Shown: one piece after another, positions 21,581 through 29,807 of the stretch
Position numbering within the stretch: the stretch's first letter is position 1
Layout: each line of letters begins with the position of its first letter
Origin: a virus
Direction: 5' to 3' (one strand)
Length of the DNA: 30,499 nucleotides
IMG/VR virus record: IMGVR_UViG_3300025101_000113
Coordinates: 1 to 30,499 of that record
Notes under the pieces: model-generated
Told to the model about the DNA's origin: nothing
The model's input: the letters and a program-made list of their open reading frames with translations, nothing else
The model's database searches: none
Position numbers and translations under genes: made by a program

Positions 21581-24108
21581 TAGTCAAAATCTTGTACAAC
21601 TACCCTTGGATAAATACCTACAATTGTCATGGGTAATGGCTGTGTTTGTTTTACAACAATACTTCCTTCTGTGTCCCAAGAGGGTTGTGCTTCTATCGTT
21701 TTGTCTCCTGTAAATAATGGTACTGCTGTGTCTGTTGGATCGGAACTGTCTCGGAAGGGGATGGTGTCTGTATTTTCTGTACTAGTTCCCACAGAAGCCC
21801 CCACAGTGCGAAAAAAACGAACAATAACACTATGAATTTTTTTAATTTTGCCTTGAGCTGTACCACTTGCACTCCCTGATTCTAACCTTACAGTTCTTAA
21901 CGTAGAAGTATATCCTAGCCCTACTTGAGCTTTCGTGGTTGCTCTATCGGTTGCTATACTTCCGCTTGAAACTGTTTTGTCTGGATGAGCTGCTCCCTCT
22001 TCTAAAATAGAAACAGTTTGTCCCTCTAAATGATCTAGCCCTGATAAACTGGATGTGCTAGATCCTGAATATGTTAAACTGCTATCAACAAAAATAGCAT
22101 CCTGTATATCTGTTCCAAAATCAATATCGGACAATATCTCTACGTATCTTCTGGTTGCACCATTAATAGTTCTTTTTACAACCATGTATAAATTATCTTG
22201 ATTAAGTTCCCCCGGTATCACAGCAATGTTTTCTACGACACCATGATTTGTTGTAACGCCACCTGTTGTAAAAGAACCTCCTAATTTATGTTGATGCCAT
22301 GCAACAACTTGTTCTTCTCTTCTATACGTCATACCAATTAATCTACCATCTCCTGTAGTTGCCCATACTAAAGAAAAAGGTTCTTGTTGATATGCAAGTT
22401 CTACTAAACCATTTTCTGTAACGTGATCTGCAAGAATAGTTAGGTCAACAGCTTGGTACGCATCTGTATCATACACATAACCTAACTCTCGTAATTTTCT
22501 TTTTGCTCGCTGCACAAACAAAGTATAGGAACCTGCTTGTACTGGTTGTACATCTGCACTTCCATACGTTGCTTGCTGTTTGATCTGTATATTGGTAGGA
22601 GTAATAGGCTCGTCTGTTCCTGATGCTCGCACCACAAACTCACCACCAGTTGTTCCTACAACCATACTTCTTGCAGAAGCAAGATACAATATTCTGTTTA
22701 CCTGATTACTTCCGATGGTATAGTTCATAGCAGAACTATCGGTATCGCTTTCAGTCATGTTTTCAAAATCACCTGCAACACTAAAGAACAATGCTTGTGG
22801 TTGATTTGTTGTACCAGCAAACACTAAACGCTGTTCATAGAAAGCACAGGCTCTTGGAAACCCTGTAGTCTCTGAGAAGGCTCCTAAAGAAAACTCATCG
22901 GTAGCATTTAACTTTCCAACAAGTGTAATGGTGTTACTTGCACTTTCTGCAACTACATCATCAACTGGCACTAAGGTTATTTCATCGCTTGTTACTTTTA
23001 CAATTTCATAATCTTTATTATTGCCGCTGTTTGATGCACCACTTGCAGTAATAATCATTCCTTCTGTAAAACCTTCTTCTACAAATTGTTTATTACTATC
23101 TCGTATAAAATCATTGTGTGATGACCCTGTACCGCTAGGATCGCCTTCTACAAAACTAATCGTGTTACTTGCATACGTTGGTAGTATCTCTGCTACTCCA
23201 AGCTCATCTGTTTGCACAGTTGCAGCAACCACAGTTGCAGAAGTAAACGCTGTTATCTTTGCGTAACCATTATATATTTTTACCAATCTTCCTACATCTG
23301 TAGAAACAAAAGTGCTGCTTGATGCAGTAAGAGTAATACTACCACTTCTTCCGTTAGGAGTGAGGGTGGTAGTGGTAGCATTCTCATCTAAGTACGGCCC
23401 ATTAATAAACGTAACATCTGTAATTGTCCAATCTGTGTTACTTGTCCTTGATATTTTTCTAACAGGATGAGAACTATGGGTTATGTACATTACATCCGCA
23501 GACTGTGTAAATTTAAGTTCTGGTAGTTGTGCTGTTGTATAGGTTGTTGTTACTTCTACTATTTTGCTAGCTGTACCTCCAGAGGTATACGTTGTAAATG
23601 CAGAACTGTTAATGTTTGTACCATCAACATCTGTGAGTTCAAAAGTGTTTGTTGTTTTGTTAGCAACTATTCCTGTAACTCCATTGAGTTCTACCATACC
23701 TGCAACGCTGCCAATAATCACATGATCGCCATCACTAAATCCATGTGAAGTTGCTGTAATCACAACAGGATTAGCTTTTGTTGCTCCAGAAATAGTTTTC
23801 CCTGTTTCTGTTACAATACCACCATCTTGATATACTCTAAAATAGTTATTCCCAAACTCTAATACATACGTATTGGCAGTTGTGGTGTTAAATTCAAAAG
23901 GTATTAGTCGTGCTGCATTCGCACTTACTTTTACCTCATGAATAAATTTTGTACCCGGTCTCCTAGCTGCACCGCCAGCAGGATATACAAGAAAGTTCTC
24001 TAAGGATTTAGCTCCATTAAAGTATCTGGTTAAATCAGTTCTACCATCAAGCCTGTCGCTCAACTCTCCTGCTGTCCAGTTAGTATATCTAGGACTGGTA
24101 TAAGTCAT
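21580..24108 (-). CDS. Tail tubular protein B (nozzle), T7 gp12-like, 842 aa
   Basis: The N-terminus TNWTAGELSDRLDGRTDLTR with NFLVYPAGGAARRPGTKFIH is the hallmark of podoviral tail nozzle proteins ('f..GelSprl.gR.Dl..y..g...leNf.v...GG..rRpGt.fv'). A small inserted domain at about 105-180 (ITATSHGFSDGDHVIIGSV; NTFELTDVDG) repeats a motif found in many phage structural proteins. The central region has YEQRLVFAGTTNQPQALFFS, again typical. The protein forms the distal tube of the short tail and follows tail tubular protein A directly. Confidence 0.9.
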   Translation of the reverse strand: MTYTSPRYTNWTAGELSDRLDGRTDLTRYFNGAKSLENFLVYPAGGAARRPGTKFIHEVKVSANAARLIPFEFNTTTANTYVLEFGNNYFRVYQDGGIVTETGKTISGATKANPVVITATSHGFSDGDHVIIGSVAGMVELNGVTGIVANKTTNTFELTDVDGTNINSSAFTTYTSGGTASKIVEVTTTYTTAQLPELKFTQSADVMYITHSSHPVRKISRTSNTDWTITDVTFINGPYLDENATTTTLTPNGRSGSITLTASSSTFVSTDVGRLVKIYNGYAKITAFTSATVVAATVQTDELGVAEILPTYASNTISFVEGDPSGTGSSHNDFIRDSNKQFVEEGFTEGMIITASGASNSGNNKDYEIVKVTSDEITLVPVDDVVAESASNTITLVGKLNATDEFSLGAFSETTGFPRACAFYEQRLVFAGTTNQPQALFFSVAGDFENMTESDTDSSAMNYTIGSNQVNRILYLASARSMVVGTTGGEFVVRASGTDEPITPTNIQIKQQATYGSADVQPVQAGSYTLFVQRAKRKLRELGYVYDTDAYQAVDLTILADHVTENGLVELAYQQEPFSLVWATTGDGRLIGMTYRREEQVVAWHQHKLGGSFTTGGVTTNHGVVENIAVIPGELNQDNLYMVVKRTINGATRRYVEILSDIDFGTDIQDAIFVDSSLTYSGSSTSSLSGLDHLEGQTVSILEEGAAHPDKTVSSGSIATDRATTKAQVGLGYTSTLRTVRLESGSASGTAQGKIKKIHSVIVRFFRTVGASVGTSTENTDTIPFRDSSDPTDTAVPLFTGDKTIEAQPSWDTEGSIVVKQTQPLPMTIVGIYPRVVVQDFD

Positions 24109-24693
24109 TTAGTATCTCGAATTAATAAATGTATCTGCTTGTACAACTCCAAGATCTGCTCCTTCTACTCCGGGCATACCTTCTGTTGCATCTACAAAAC
24201 GTGCTTCTTTTAATTTTGCTTCATATAAACTATACATACTTGCAACTAAACTGTTGCTGTTTGTAATACTGTAACAAGTATCGGCTGCTAATCTTGCAGA
24301 GATTGTTTCCATTAACAAAGTATCATATTCATTAGGATCGGTTACTCTTCCTACAAATTTAATTTTCATTGTAGTTTCATCGCTAACGATTGTTCTTCCT
24401 TCTACCTTGTAATCAATGTCTAATTTTTCTAAACGCAATACTCGTAAACAAAATGGATCGGTAGGTAAGTTATACGCATACTCATATCCCCATGTAGGAG
24501 CTGTAGTATTTCTTGCTAACGATGCTCTACGAACTAAACAGTTCCAAGGGTGCGAACGAAACACCGCATCTCTAACAAAAGTATATCGCTGATTTACTAT
24601 TCTTGCAGCAACACTATCTTCTGTCAAAGAGTTAATGTTTGATGCACCTATCATGTTAAGTGCTGAGTTTGCTATATCTACTTCTGATGCCAT
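24109..24693 (-). CDS. Tail tubular protein A (gatekeeper), T7 gp11-like, 194 aa
   Basis: The start SEVDIANSALNMIGASNINS and the segment RDAVFRSHPWNCLVRRASLA, followed by a Tyr/Pro-rich stretch YEYAYNLPTDPFCLRVLRLE, identify the adapter that links portal and nozzle. The family pattern is 'ia..AL..iG...I.sl.e.s..a......y...r...lr..pWnfa..r'. At 194 residues it has the usual length. AAGGA before the ATG lies inside a small inverted repeat (24700-24713), so the site might be partly hidden in mRNA structure. It abuts the nozzle gene with no gap. Confidence 0.9.
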   Translation of the reverse strand: MASEVDIANSALNMIGASNINSLTEDSVAARIVNQRYTFVRDAVFRSHPWNCLVRRASLARNTTAPTWGYEYAYNLPTDPFCLRVLRLEKLDIDYKVEGRTIVSDETTMKIKFVGRVTDPNEYDTLLMETISARLAADTCYSITNSNSLVASMYSLYEAKLKEARFVDATEGMPGVEGADLGVVQADTFINSRY

Positions 24694-24699
24694 AATAAA

Positions 24700-24741
24700 T
24701 TCCTTGTAAGGAAAGGGAAGTGCAAACGCAACCCCCCTTTC
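24700..24741 (-). other. Two hairpins between the head and tail-tube genes
   Basis: TTCCTT-GT-AAGGAA (24700-24713) contains the ribosome-binding site of the tail tubular A gene. Overlapping it, GAAAGGG (24711-24717) pairs with CCCTTTC (24735-24741) with an inner TGC/GCA pair. The two structures compete for the same bases. There is no T-run, so this looks like translational or mRNA-processing control rather than a terminator. Confidence 0.4.
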
Positions 24742-24751
24742 ATGTTACCTA

Positions 24752-25258
24752 TTAATCAACAACGTATGTGATGACAAAAGATAGGTCTCCTGCTGTATCT
24801 CCAGCAGCATCAAACTTTAGACCGACATAATAATATCCGCCCGGATCTGATGACTGGCCAGCATCTTCCCATACCTTTTGGCCCATAGTGTTAATATTTC
24901 TTGCTTCAAAAGCAACCTCTGTACCTGTGGTAACAGCAGCTCTTAGATCGGTAATCGCTGAAGCATACGCATCATCATCGACAGCCGTAACTGTGCTTGA
25001 GTCTGCATTATACAAACCTACATCACAAGTATTCGTTGATCCTGAATCAAGATCGTCATTGAAAAGCTTGATACTAACAACAGAAGCATTAGTAGGAATA
25101 GGTGCAAGCATAACTGTGTCTGTTGCACTTAAATCCCCTGCTGCCAAAGCAATAGTACCTTGAGCAATTCTTTGAACCCCGCCTAGTTGAGAGGAAGGGC
25201 TTTTAACAATAGGACTAGCTTCAAAGTTAGAAACTAGTGTTTGATTTACATTAGCCAT
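24752..25258 (-). CDS. Head-associated (decoration-type) protein, 168 aa
   Basis: It starts MANVNQTLVSNFEASPIVKS and has GTIALAAGDLSATDTVMLAP, IKLFNDDLDSGST, and a WEDAGQSSDPGGYYYVGL ending with a beta-strand. This protein follows the capsid gene in many marine podoviruses and looks entirely beta-stranded, as expected for a decoration or head-completion protein. The exact function is not established. It has a strong ribosome-binding site (AGGAGGTAAATT before ATG), consistent with high copy number. Confidence 0.65.
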   Translation of the reverse strand: MANVNQTLVSNFEASPIVKSPSSQLGGVQRIAQGTIALAAGDLSATDTVMLAPIPTNASVVSIKLFNDDLDSGSTNTCDVGLYNADSSTVTAVDDDAYASAITDLRAAVTTGTEVAFEARNINTMGQKVWEDAGQSSDPGGYYYVGLKFDAAGDTAGDLSFVITYVVD

Positions 25259-25268
25259 AATTTACCTC

Positions 25269-26129
25269 CTATTCTGTGCAGGCTATCTCTACTACTTTTT
25301 CTTCTTCCATACGAGTTGCCCCGATGTCCATACAGTAATAGATTTGTGTGGAATACGACTTGTCTGATCTCTCATCTATACGACCAGTAACATCTTTACC
25401 TACAGCTAGCTTAATGCCATCTCCGGCAAAAGCGATAACTTGTCTGTTACCATTGCTGTCTGTGTTTAGTCTGTTACTTACGATAAACTTGAAACCAACA
25501 AATGTATCTACTTCACCTTGTACCAAAGCTCTGACTGTATTAAAGTCTGCTGAAGTAACTTCGGTGATGTTTAATAAATCTTCAATCTGCTCAGGTGATA
25601 CAATGATGTATCTCTGAATTGAAGGGTCTACGCTATTTTGATCTAGTATCTTTTTAGCAGACACTAGTTTAGCCTGAGTTAATCCTGCACTTCCATGAAC
25701 GATCTTTTGCCCAGATGGTAATGCTGTGGATGTGCTTCCTGCTTTGCCTGTGCTGGCAGAACCTAAAGCTGCTGAAATGATTACGTCATCCATAGACCTC
25801 CCCATCGCCATCGCTGCTGCTCTAGCATAGGAACTCGTAGGATCTACAAGTAATCTGATTTTATCTGGATCGTCAATTAAATCTGCATACTCATAGGTTG
25901 ACATTGTAACCATTCTTCTTGCGTGTGGTGTTTCCATCAATGGAGTATCACCATGACGGGAAGTTCTTACCTGTGCTACAGCAGAACCTACCTGATCGAA
26001 AAAAGCTTTCTCACCAGTAACAGTTTCCACATCAACTGCTTCTCTTAGTAGAGAACCCATTTGTTGACTTAACATGGTTATATTACTGCTAAACTGGTTT
26101 ACAAAAGCTGTAGTAATTTGCGTACTCAT
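25269..26129 (-). CDS. Major capsid protein
   Basis: The 286-residue protein begins MSTQITTAFVNQFSSNITML and contains VETVTGEKAFFDQVGSAVAQ, TPHARRMVTMSTYEYADLID and an AMAMGRSMDDVIISAALGSA segment. This is a well-known capsid family of marine and alphaproteobacterial podoviruses (I believe Phage_capsid_2, from memory). The fold should be HK97-like. The AAGGAG ribosome-binding site is strong, and the gene is preceded by a 150-base structured leader, the longest gap in the late region, as expected for separate control of the most abundant virion protein. It follows the scaffold gene. Confidence 0.92.
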   Translation of the reverse strand: MSTQITTAFVNQFSSNITMLSQQMGSLLREAVDVETVTGEKAFFDQVGSAVAQVRTSRHGDTPLMETPHARRMVTMSTYEYADLIDDPDKIRLLVDPTSSYARAAAMAMGRSMDDVIISAALGSASTGKAGSTSTALPSGQKIVHGSAGLTQAKLVSAKKILDQNSVDPSIQRYIIVSPEQIEDLLNITEVTSADFNTVRALVQGEVDTFVGFKFIVSNRLNTDSNGNRQVIAFAGDGIKLAVGKDVTGRIDERSDKSYSTQIYYCMDIGATRMEEEKVVEIACTE

Positions 26130-26179
26130 AACGCTCTCCTTGTAAAAAAGTTAATAATATTAAGAAAACAAATTGCTAC

Positions 26180-26263
26180 CCTGCTTACGCAGGACACTTC
26201 TATATTTAAGGTTAATCACCTTTGGCTGTCGGTGCCACCGGTAAGGGCTTTCGCTTATCTTAC
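26180..26263 (-). ncRNA. Candidate structured RNA leader of the capsid gene
   Basis: The 154 bases between the scaffold and capsid genes hold no convincing gene. On the minus strand they contain a series of stems: GTAAG/CTTAC (26259-26263 with 26241-26245) around GC-GAAA-GC, CGGTG/CACCG (26230-26240), AAGGT/ACCTT (26208-26222) and CCTGC-GTAA-GCAGG (26180-26193) with a GNRA tetraloop. None is followed by a T-run, so they are not terminators. The segment may be an mRNA-stabilising, processing or regulatory leader. I do not match it to a known riboswitch or ribozyme. Confidence 0.5.
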
Positions 26264-26283
26264 TTTACGCTCTTCTGTAAATT

Positions 26284-27126
26284 CTATTCCTCTTCTGGGT
26301 GCATATACTCCATAAGCTCTTGCACTTGTTGTACAGTTCTTATATGATCTGGATGCTTCTTATCCCAGTAGGGGCCGCCATCACGAGGATCTCCTCGCAA
26401 GGCTGCAATCTCTTTTTCTGCATCAGCAGGAGTATACTGCTGTGCTTCTTTTCCACCAATCATTTTATCCTCTCCTAGTTTGGAGTTGATATAGTTTCCT
26501 ATATTGGCTAGTGTTTTTATAAATGCAGGATCATTCCCTAATGGCAATCCTTCCTGCGTAGTTAATTGATCAAATTCTTTGGGAGCAAATTCTTCTAAGA
26601 CGTTTTTTGCTTCCTTCATTTTATTATCATACGCCTTACCCCACTCTTTTTTAAGAGCGAGTTCTGCTTCTCCTCTTTTTATTTCTAATTGCTCTTCACT
26701 TGGTGGAGCATTCGCAGAAGCTATCTCTGCTTCTTTAGCAAGGTATTCCTGAAAAATAGTGTTGGCCTGTCTATCGTTAAGACCAGCTTTGTGTGCTAAT
26801 CCTCGATACCATCCTTCAATATCTTTATCAACAGAAGTTCCTTCCTTTACTTCTAATTTATATGCTTCAGCATTTTCTGGTTTACCTAGTTTAGTGTAAA
26901 CATTGTCCCAGTCCGTATCATTCGCCCACTTTCCCGGAACTGGCACTTTATCTGCTCCTATCATGCTTTGTGCATGGATCGCAGTCTTTGCCAAAGACTC
27001 AATACTGTTTGCATTGTGTATTAATTGATTGTCTCTTATATCTTCTGGTAAACTTGCTTTCCAATCTTCAGACGGAGCCTGCCCAGTTTCCACCGGAGCT
27101 TCCGCTACCTGTTGTTCTTCAGCCAT
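26284..27126 (-). CDS. Capsid scaffolding protein, 280 aa
   Basis: The acidic, low-complexity N-terminus (MAEEQQVAEAPVETGQAPSE) leads to DWKASLPEDIRDN, a phrase seen in many podoviral scaffolds, then 'VPVPGKWANDTDWDNVYTKL' and GKPENAEAYKLEV. The remainder is charged helix with little predicted fold, ending MEYMHPEEE. Like T7 gp9 it should direct procapsid assembly and then leave the head. It sits directly before the capsid gene, has AAAGGAG at a good distance and follows the small terminase gene. Confidence 0.88.
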   Translation of the reverse strand: MAEEQQVAEAPVETGQAPSEDWKASLPEDIRDNQLIHNANSIESLAKTAIHAQSMIGADKVPVPGKWANDTDWDNVYTKLGKPENAEAYKLEVKEGTSVDKDIEGWYRGLAHKAGLNDRQANTIFQEYLAKEAEIASANAPPSEEQLEIKRGEAELALKKEWGKAYDNKMKEAKNVLEEFAPKEFDQLTTQEGLPLGNDPAFIKTLANIGNYINSKLGEDKMIGGKEAQQYTPADAEKEIAALRGDPRDGGPYWDKKHPDHIRTVQQVQELMEYMHPEEE

Positions 27127-27129
27127 GTG

Positions 27130-27558
27130 TTATTCTCCTTTGTTAATGTTATCAGATATTTCTACGTTGCCATTTGCCCATGACAAAGTAATAGCTCCTT
27201 GATTACCGGCATCTTCTTTTTTATCTCTAATGCCGTAAGGTTGTATTCTTGCTAGTGTCCATTTTAAGGTATCTACTTCTAATCTTCTACGCTGTACTTC
27301 TGCATTCATAAACCTTGCATCCATTCCATCAGGTAGTGGACTAGTTGCTAGTTCCGCCAAATGATCTCCATACCATTCTGCTTGCAATATTCTTCCTCTT
27401 CTGTATATCTCCCATAATTCTTCATCCTTTTGAACAGAACGGGTAATGGTTCTGTATGAAGGAAGATCAGGAAACTCTTTACATATTTTAACAAGACTTT
27501 TTCCCGCAGCCATTTCTTCTGCAATTTTTTCCATTATCTTTTTTGTAACTTTTTTCAT
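27130..27558 (-). CDS. terS: Small terminase subunit-like protein (Sf6 type), 142 aa
   Basis: Residues 7-50 form a helix-turn-helix (EKIAEEMAAGKSLVKICKEF; SYRTITRSVQKDEELWEIYR), followed by the typical RGRILQAEWYGDHLAELA helix and RRLEVDTLKWTLARIQPYG, which matches the 'qr.rl.vdtrkw.laklapkkyGdk' motif of Sf6-like small terminases. It binds the packaging start site and regulates the large subunit. Its place between the portal-side genes and the scaffold, rather than before the large terminase, is unusual. The start overlaps the previous gene by 4 bases. Confidence 0.8.
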   Translation of the reverse strand: MKKVTKKIMEKIAEEMAAGKSLVKICKEFPDLPSYRTITRSVQKDEELWEIYRRGRILQAEWYGDHLAELATSPLPDGMDARFMNAEVQRRRLEVDTLKWTLARIQPYGIRDKKEDAGNQGAITLSWANGNVEISDNINKGE

Positions 27559-27770
27559 TTTTCTTTTGCTTTTTCATCTAATGGTTGAAAGTCATTTAAT
27601 TGTCTAAATATAAAAAACAAGACACTTCTTGCTCCCTGATTGTATGCAGTCGTGTCCGGTTCCCCTCGTACAAACGTATCTCTATCATAGAAACGCTCTC
27701 GTAAGTCCTGTAATACTCTCTCTCCTTCTTTAGAAGTAAACACTAATCTGTAATCATCATTTGTCATCAT
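27555..27770 (-). CDS. Bbp19-like small phage protein, 71 aa
   Basis: DDYRLVFTSKEGERVLQDLR, RFYDRDTFVRGEPDTTAYNQ and GARSVLFFIFRQLND follow the pattern 'dyr.vF.t..G..VL.dL...f.....f..gdp..ta...G.rsv...i...l'. This is the small protein family named after Bordetella phage gene bbp19, found next to portal genes. Function is unknown; it may be a minor head or packaging component. The first two codons are both Met. It overlaps the portal stop by 4 bases and the small terminase start by 4. Confidence 0.75.
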   Translation of the reverse strand: MMTNDDYRLVFTSKEGERVLQDLRERFYDRDTFVRGEPDTTAYNQGARSVLFFIFRQLNDFQPLDEKAKEK

Positions 27771-29368
27771 TGTAATGCCTTTAACGCTGGTGCAGCTTTA
27801 CCTGCGGCTTCTGCTGTTTGTAGAGCCTCTTGTTGCTCCGCCATTTGTTGTTGTTGCTGTTGTCTTGCTTGTCTTTCTTCCACAACTTGCTCATCACTTT
27901 TAATGGTTGATGCAGGCACTCCTAATATTCTAATAATATACTTTGCCAATCCATCCATATCTACATAATCAAATACCGCAGGATTAACTTGTGATAATGG
28001 AGCAAGCATCTCAAACAATCGCATTGCAGATTGTACATCGCCAAATCTTTGAGCTTTTGCTAATGGTGAAATGTATTCTATTTCTACAGCATTGTTTTGT
28101 AAAAACTCAGGGGCAGTCGCAAATTTCTTTTCACGCACTAATACATTGTAACAACGCTCAATCATAGGCTGTAGCATCTCTGCTTGTAATCTACCTAAGA
28201 CCGGGCCAAGTAATCGCATTTTCTCTTCTGTTCTTTGTATTACTTCGGTAGCTGTCATCTGTGGGCCTTGCGACAGAATTAACTGGTCTACATAAAATGC
28301 AGAACGTATAGCATTCCTTCTTTGCTCTTCCATATTCAAGCCTAGAGAATTATTTGCCCCTATATTTAAAGGCTCAATCCTATCTCTAGTGCCAGAACGA
28401 TAGTAATTCAATCCACCCGGCACAGTTCTTATTGGCATCATAAACCCATCATCAGGGAGCATCAGAGGAGGATCTACTTGCTTTTGTGCAGAGCGGATTG
28501 TTACCTCTGCCATCTTGTTGAGCATCTTTGTGTCTGCTAATGCAGTCATGGCTGGAGAGCGACCATAACCACGCTCAAAAGAAGCTTTAAGGAATCTTGG
28601 ACACACATAAGGCAGTTCATCATAGCCACCTTCTGAAATAGTTTTCTTGTCATGTGGATCTATATATACACTAGCAAATGGTTTATTTAATGTATCTAGC
28701 TGTGTTACATCGTAGGCTTCTCTTGGAAACACAGCGTGCAATAATTCCACTTCTTTGTATGGTTCCATTCTTGCCATATTCTGTAATCTTGGAGGTAGGT
28801 TGTCATTACCAAACATCGTTCTCATAGCAATACAGGTCATCTTAAATTTTCTGTATACTGTATCTACTCTACCTTCTGCATCTTCGGCTAGGTAACATTC
28901 GGCTATGTGCCTTGTGCTAAAACGCAAATCGCTTTCTTTATCCTTCTCTATACTCATTACCCCGGTGCCAAACACCACTAAGTCTGAATATAATTCATGG
29001 ACTGCTTCTGCAAAGTTAGAGCGATTGATTGCAGCATACATGACATCGGTAACACCTTCTAACCATTCCTTTGCTTCATCGTTTCCGTCAAGCTCTCTGT
29101 CTTTAAAACGCAAGCTAAACCAAGGTGTAGAAGGATTAGTCAACATACCATGTAAACTTGCCGCCAACATTTCTGCTGCGTGAATAGCTGTACCATCAAA
29201 GACTAACTCTGTACGCTTATCACCAGAGGTACGCTTCTTGGTGATGTCTGCTTTTCTAGGACTTATAAAGTCTGCTAACTGTTGCCAATGACTTTCCCAG
29301 TTGCTTCTTTGATCGACCAAAGTTTTGAACTGGTGCATTATGGCAACTGCTTTTTTATCTTCAGCCAT
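27767..29368 (-). CDS. Portal protein (podoviral head-tail connector)
   Basis: This 533-residue protein has WESHWQQLADFISPRKADIT, FDGTAIHAAEMLAASLHGML and TNPSTPWFSLRF, the signature opening of the T7 gp8-type head-tail connector family (PF12236, from memory), then VVFGTGVMSIEKD and, later, YGRSPAMTALADTKMLNKMA. It forms the dodecameric ring through which DNA is packed and ejected. The C-terminus is Gln-rich (ERQARQQQQQQMAEQQEALQ), probably a flexible tail. A strong GGAGGATAG precedes the ATG. Confidence 0.93.
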   Translation of the reverse strand: MAEDKKAVAIMHQFKTLVDQRSNWESHWQQLADFISPRKADITKKRTSGDKRTELVFDGTAIHAAEMLAASLHGMLTNPSTPWFSLRFKDRELDGNDEAKEWLEGVTDVMYAAINRSNFAEAVHELYSDLVVFGTGVMSIEKDKESDLRFSTRHIAECYLAEDAEGRVDTVYRKFKMTCIAMRTMFGNDNLPPRLQNMARMEPYKEVELLHAVFPREAYDVTQLDTLNKPFASVYIDPHDKKTISEGGYDELPYVCPRFLKASFERGYGRSPAMTALADTKMLNKMAEVTIRSAQKQVDPPLMLPDDGFMMPIRTVPGGLNYYRSGTRDRIEPLNIGANNSLGLNMEEQRRNAIRSAFYVDQLILSQGPQMTATEVIQRTEEKMRLLGPVLGRLQAEMLQPMIERCYNVLVREKKFATAPEFLQNNAVEIEYISPLAKAQRFGDVQSAMRLFEMLAPLSQVNPAVFDYVDMDGLAKYIIRILGVPASTIKSDEQVVEERQARQQQQQQMAEQQEALQTAEAAGKAAPALKALQ

Positions 29369-29590
29369 CTATCCTCCTAACAAGGTTTTTACAGAAGTGC
29401 TATCTCCGCTTGCTGTCAACCCTTGGGTTCCTGTTAATATCGTAGTACGCTCTCCTGACACCCTTCTTCTCTTCCTATATTTAGGACTATCATCTTCTGC
29501 TCGTATAGCCGGTGCTGGTTGCACAGGAGGTCTTGGTTCTGCTCTTACTTGTGCGGCTGCTTTTTGACCACCTCCAAAAAATCCACCCAT
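29369..29590 (-). CDS. Small virion-type protein, paralogue of the next gene, 73 aa
   Basis: A Gly-rich start (MGGFFGGGQKAAAQ), a Pro-rich linker (RPPVQPAPAIRAEDD) and a C-terminal block RKRRRVSGERTTILTGTQGL followed by TLLGG. The C-terminal block is shared with the neighbouring gene at 29592-29807 (RRR...R.T.LTG..GLTA......TLLGG). Small proteins with this ending are commonly encoded between the large terminase and portal genes of podoviruses. Function is unknown. It has GGAGG upstream. Confidence 0.75.
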   Translation of the reverse strand: MGGFFGGGQKAAAQVRAEPRPPVQPAPAIRAEDDSPKYRKRRRVSGERTTILTGTQGLTASGDSTSVKTLLGG

Positions 29591-29591
29591 C

Positions 29592-29807
29592 TTAATATCC
29601 TCCTAATAATGTAGGAGTTATACTTGTGTCTGCTTCTGCTGTCAAGCCTGATGGCCCAGTTAGCATTGTAGCACGCACACCTCTTCTTCTTTTTAATCTA
29701 TCCTCTTCCTTGTCTATCTCTCCACGCTCTACCGGTTTAATTGCTGGTGGAGGGGGTGCTGGAGGAGGTGGTGGCGGTGTAGGTATCTTGGGGCTTAAAA
29801 AACTCAT
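29592..29807 (-). CDS. Small Pro-rich protein, paralogue of the previous gene, 71 aa
   Basis: MSFLSPKIP is followed by a polyproline run (PTPPPPPPAPPPPAIKP), a charged segment (RGEIDKEEDRLKRRRGVRAT) and the shared LTGPSGLTAEADTSITPTLL ending GGY. The match to the downstream gene over about 35 residues, with the same length and order, shows a tandem duplication. Polyproline suggests a rigid or protein-binding segment. GGAGAAGCAGG precedes the ATG, and its start overlaps the terminase stop by 4 bases. Confidence 0.75.
   Translation of the reverse strand: MSFLSPKIPTPPPPPPAPPPPAIKPVERGEIDKEEDRLKRRRGVRATMLTGPSGLTAEADTSITPTLLGGY

Noticed and set aside
25348-25617. Plus-strand reading frame inside the capsid gene
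   Set aside because: Shadow of the well-supported capsid gene.
26118-26315. Plus-strand reading frame across the capsid leader
   Set aside because: It spans the structured gap and the scaffold end, has no ribosome-binding site and does not look like a protein family; the minus-strand RNA structure is the better explanation.
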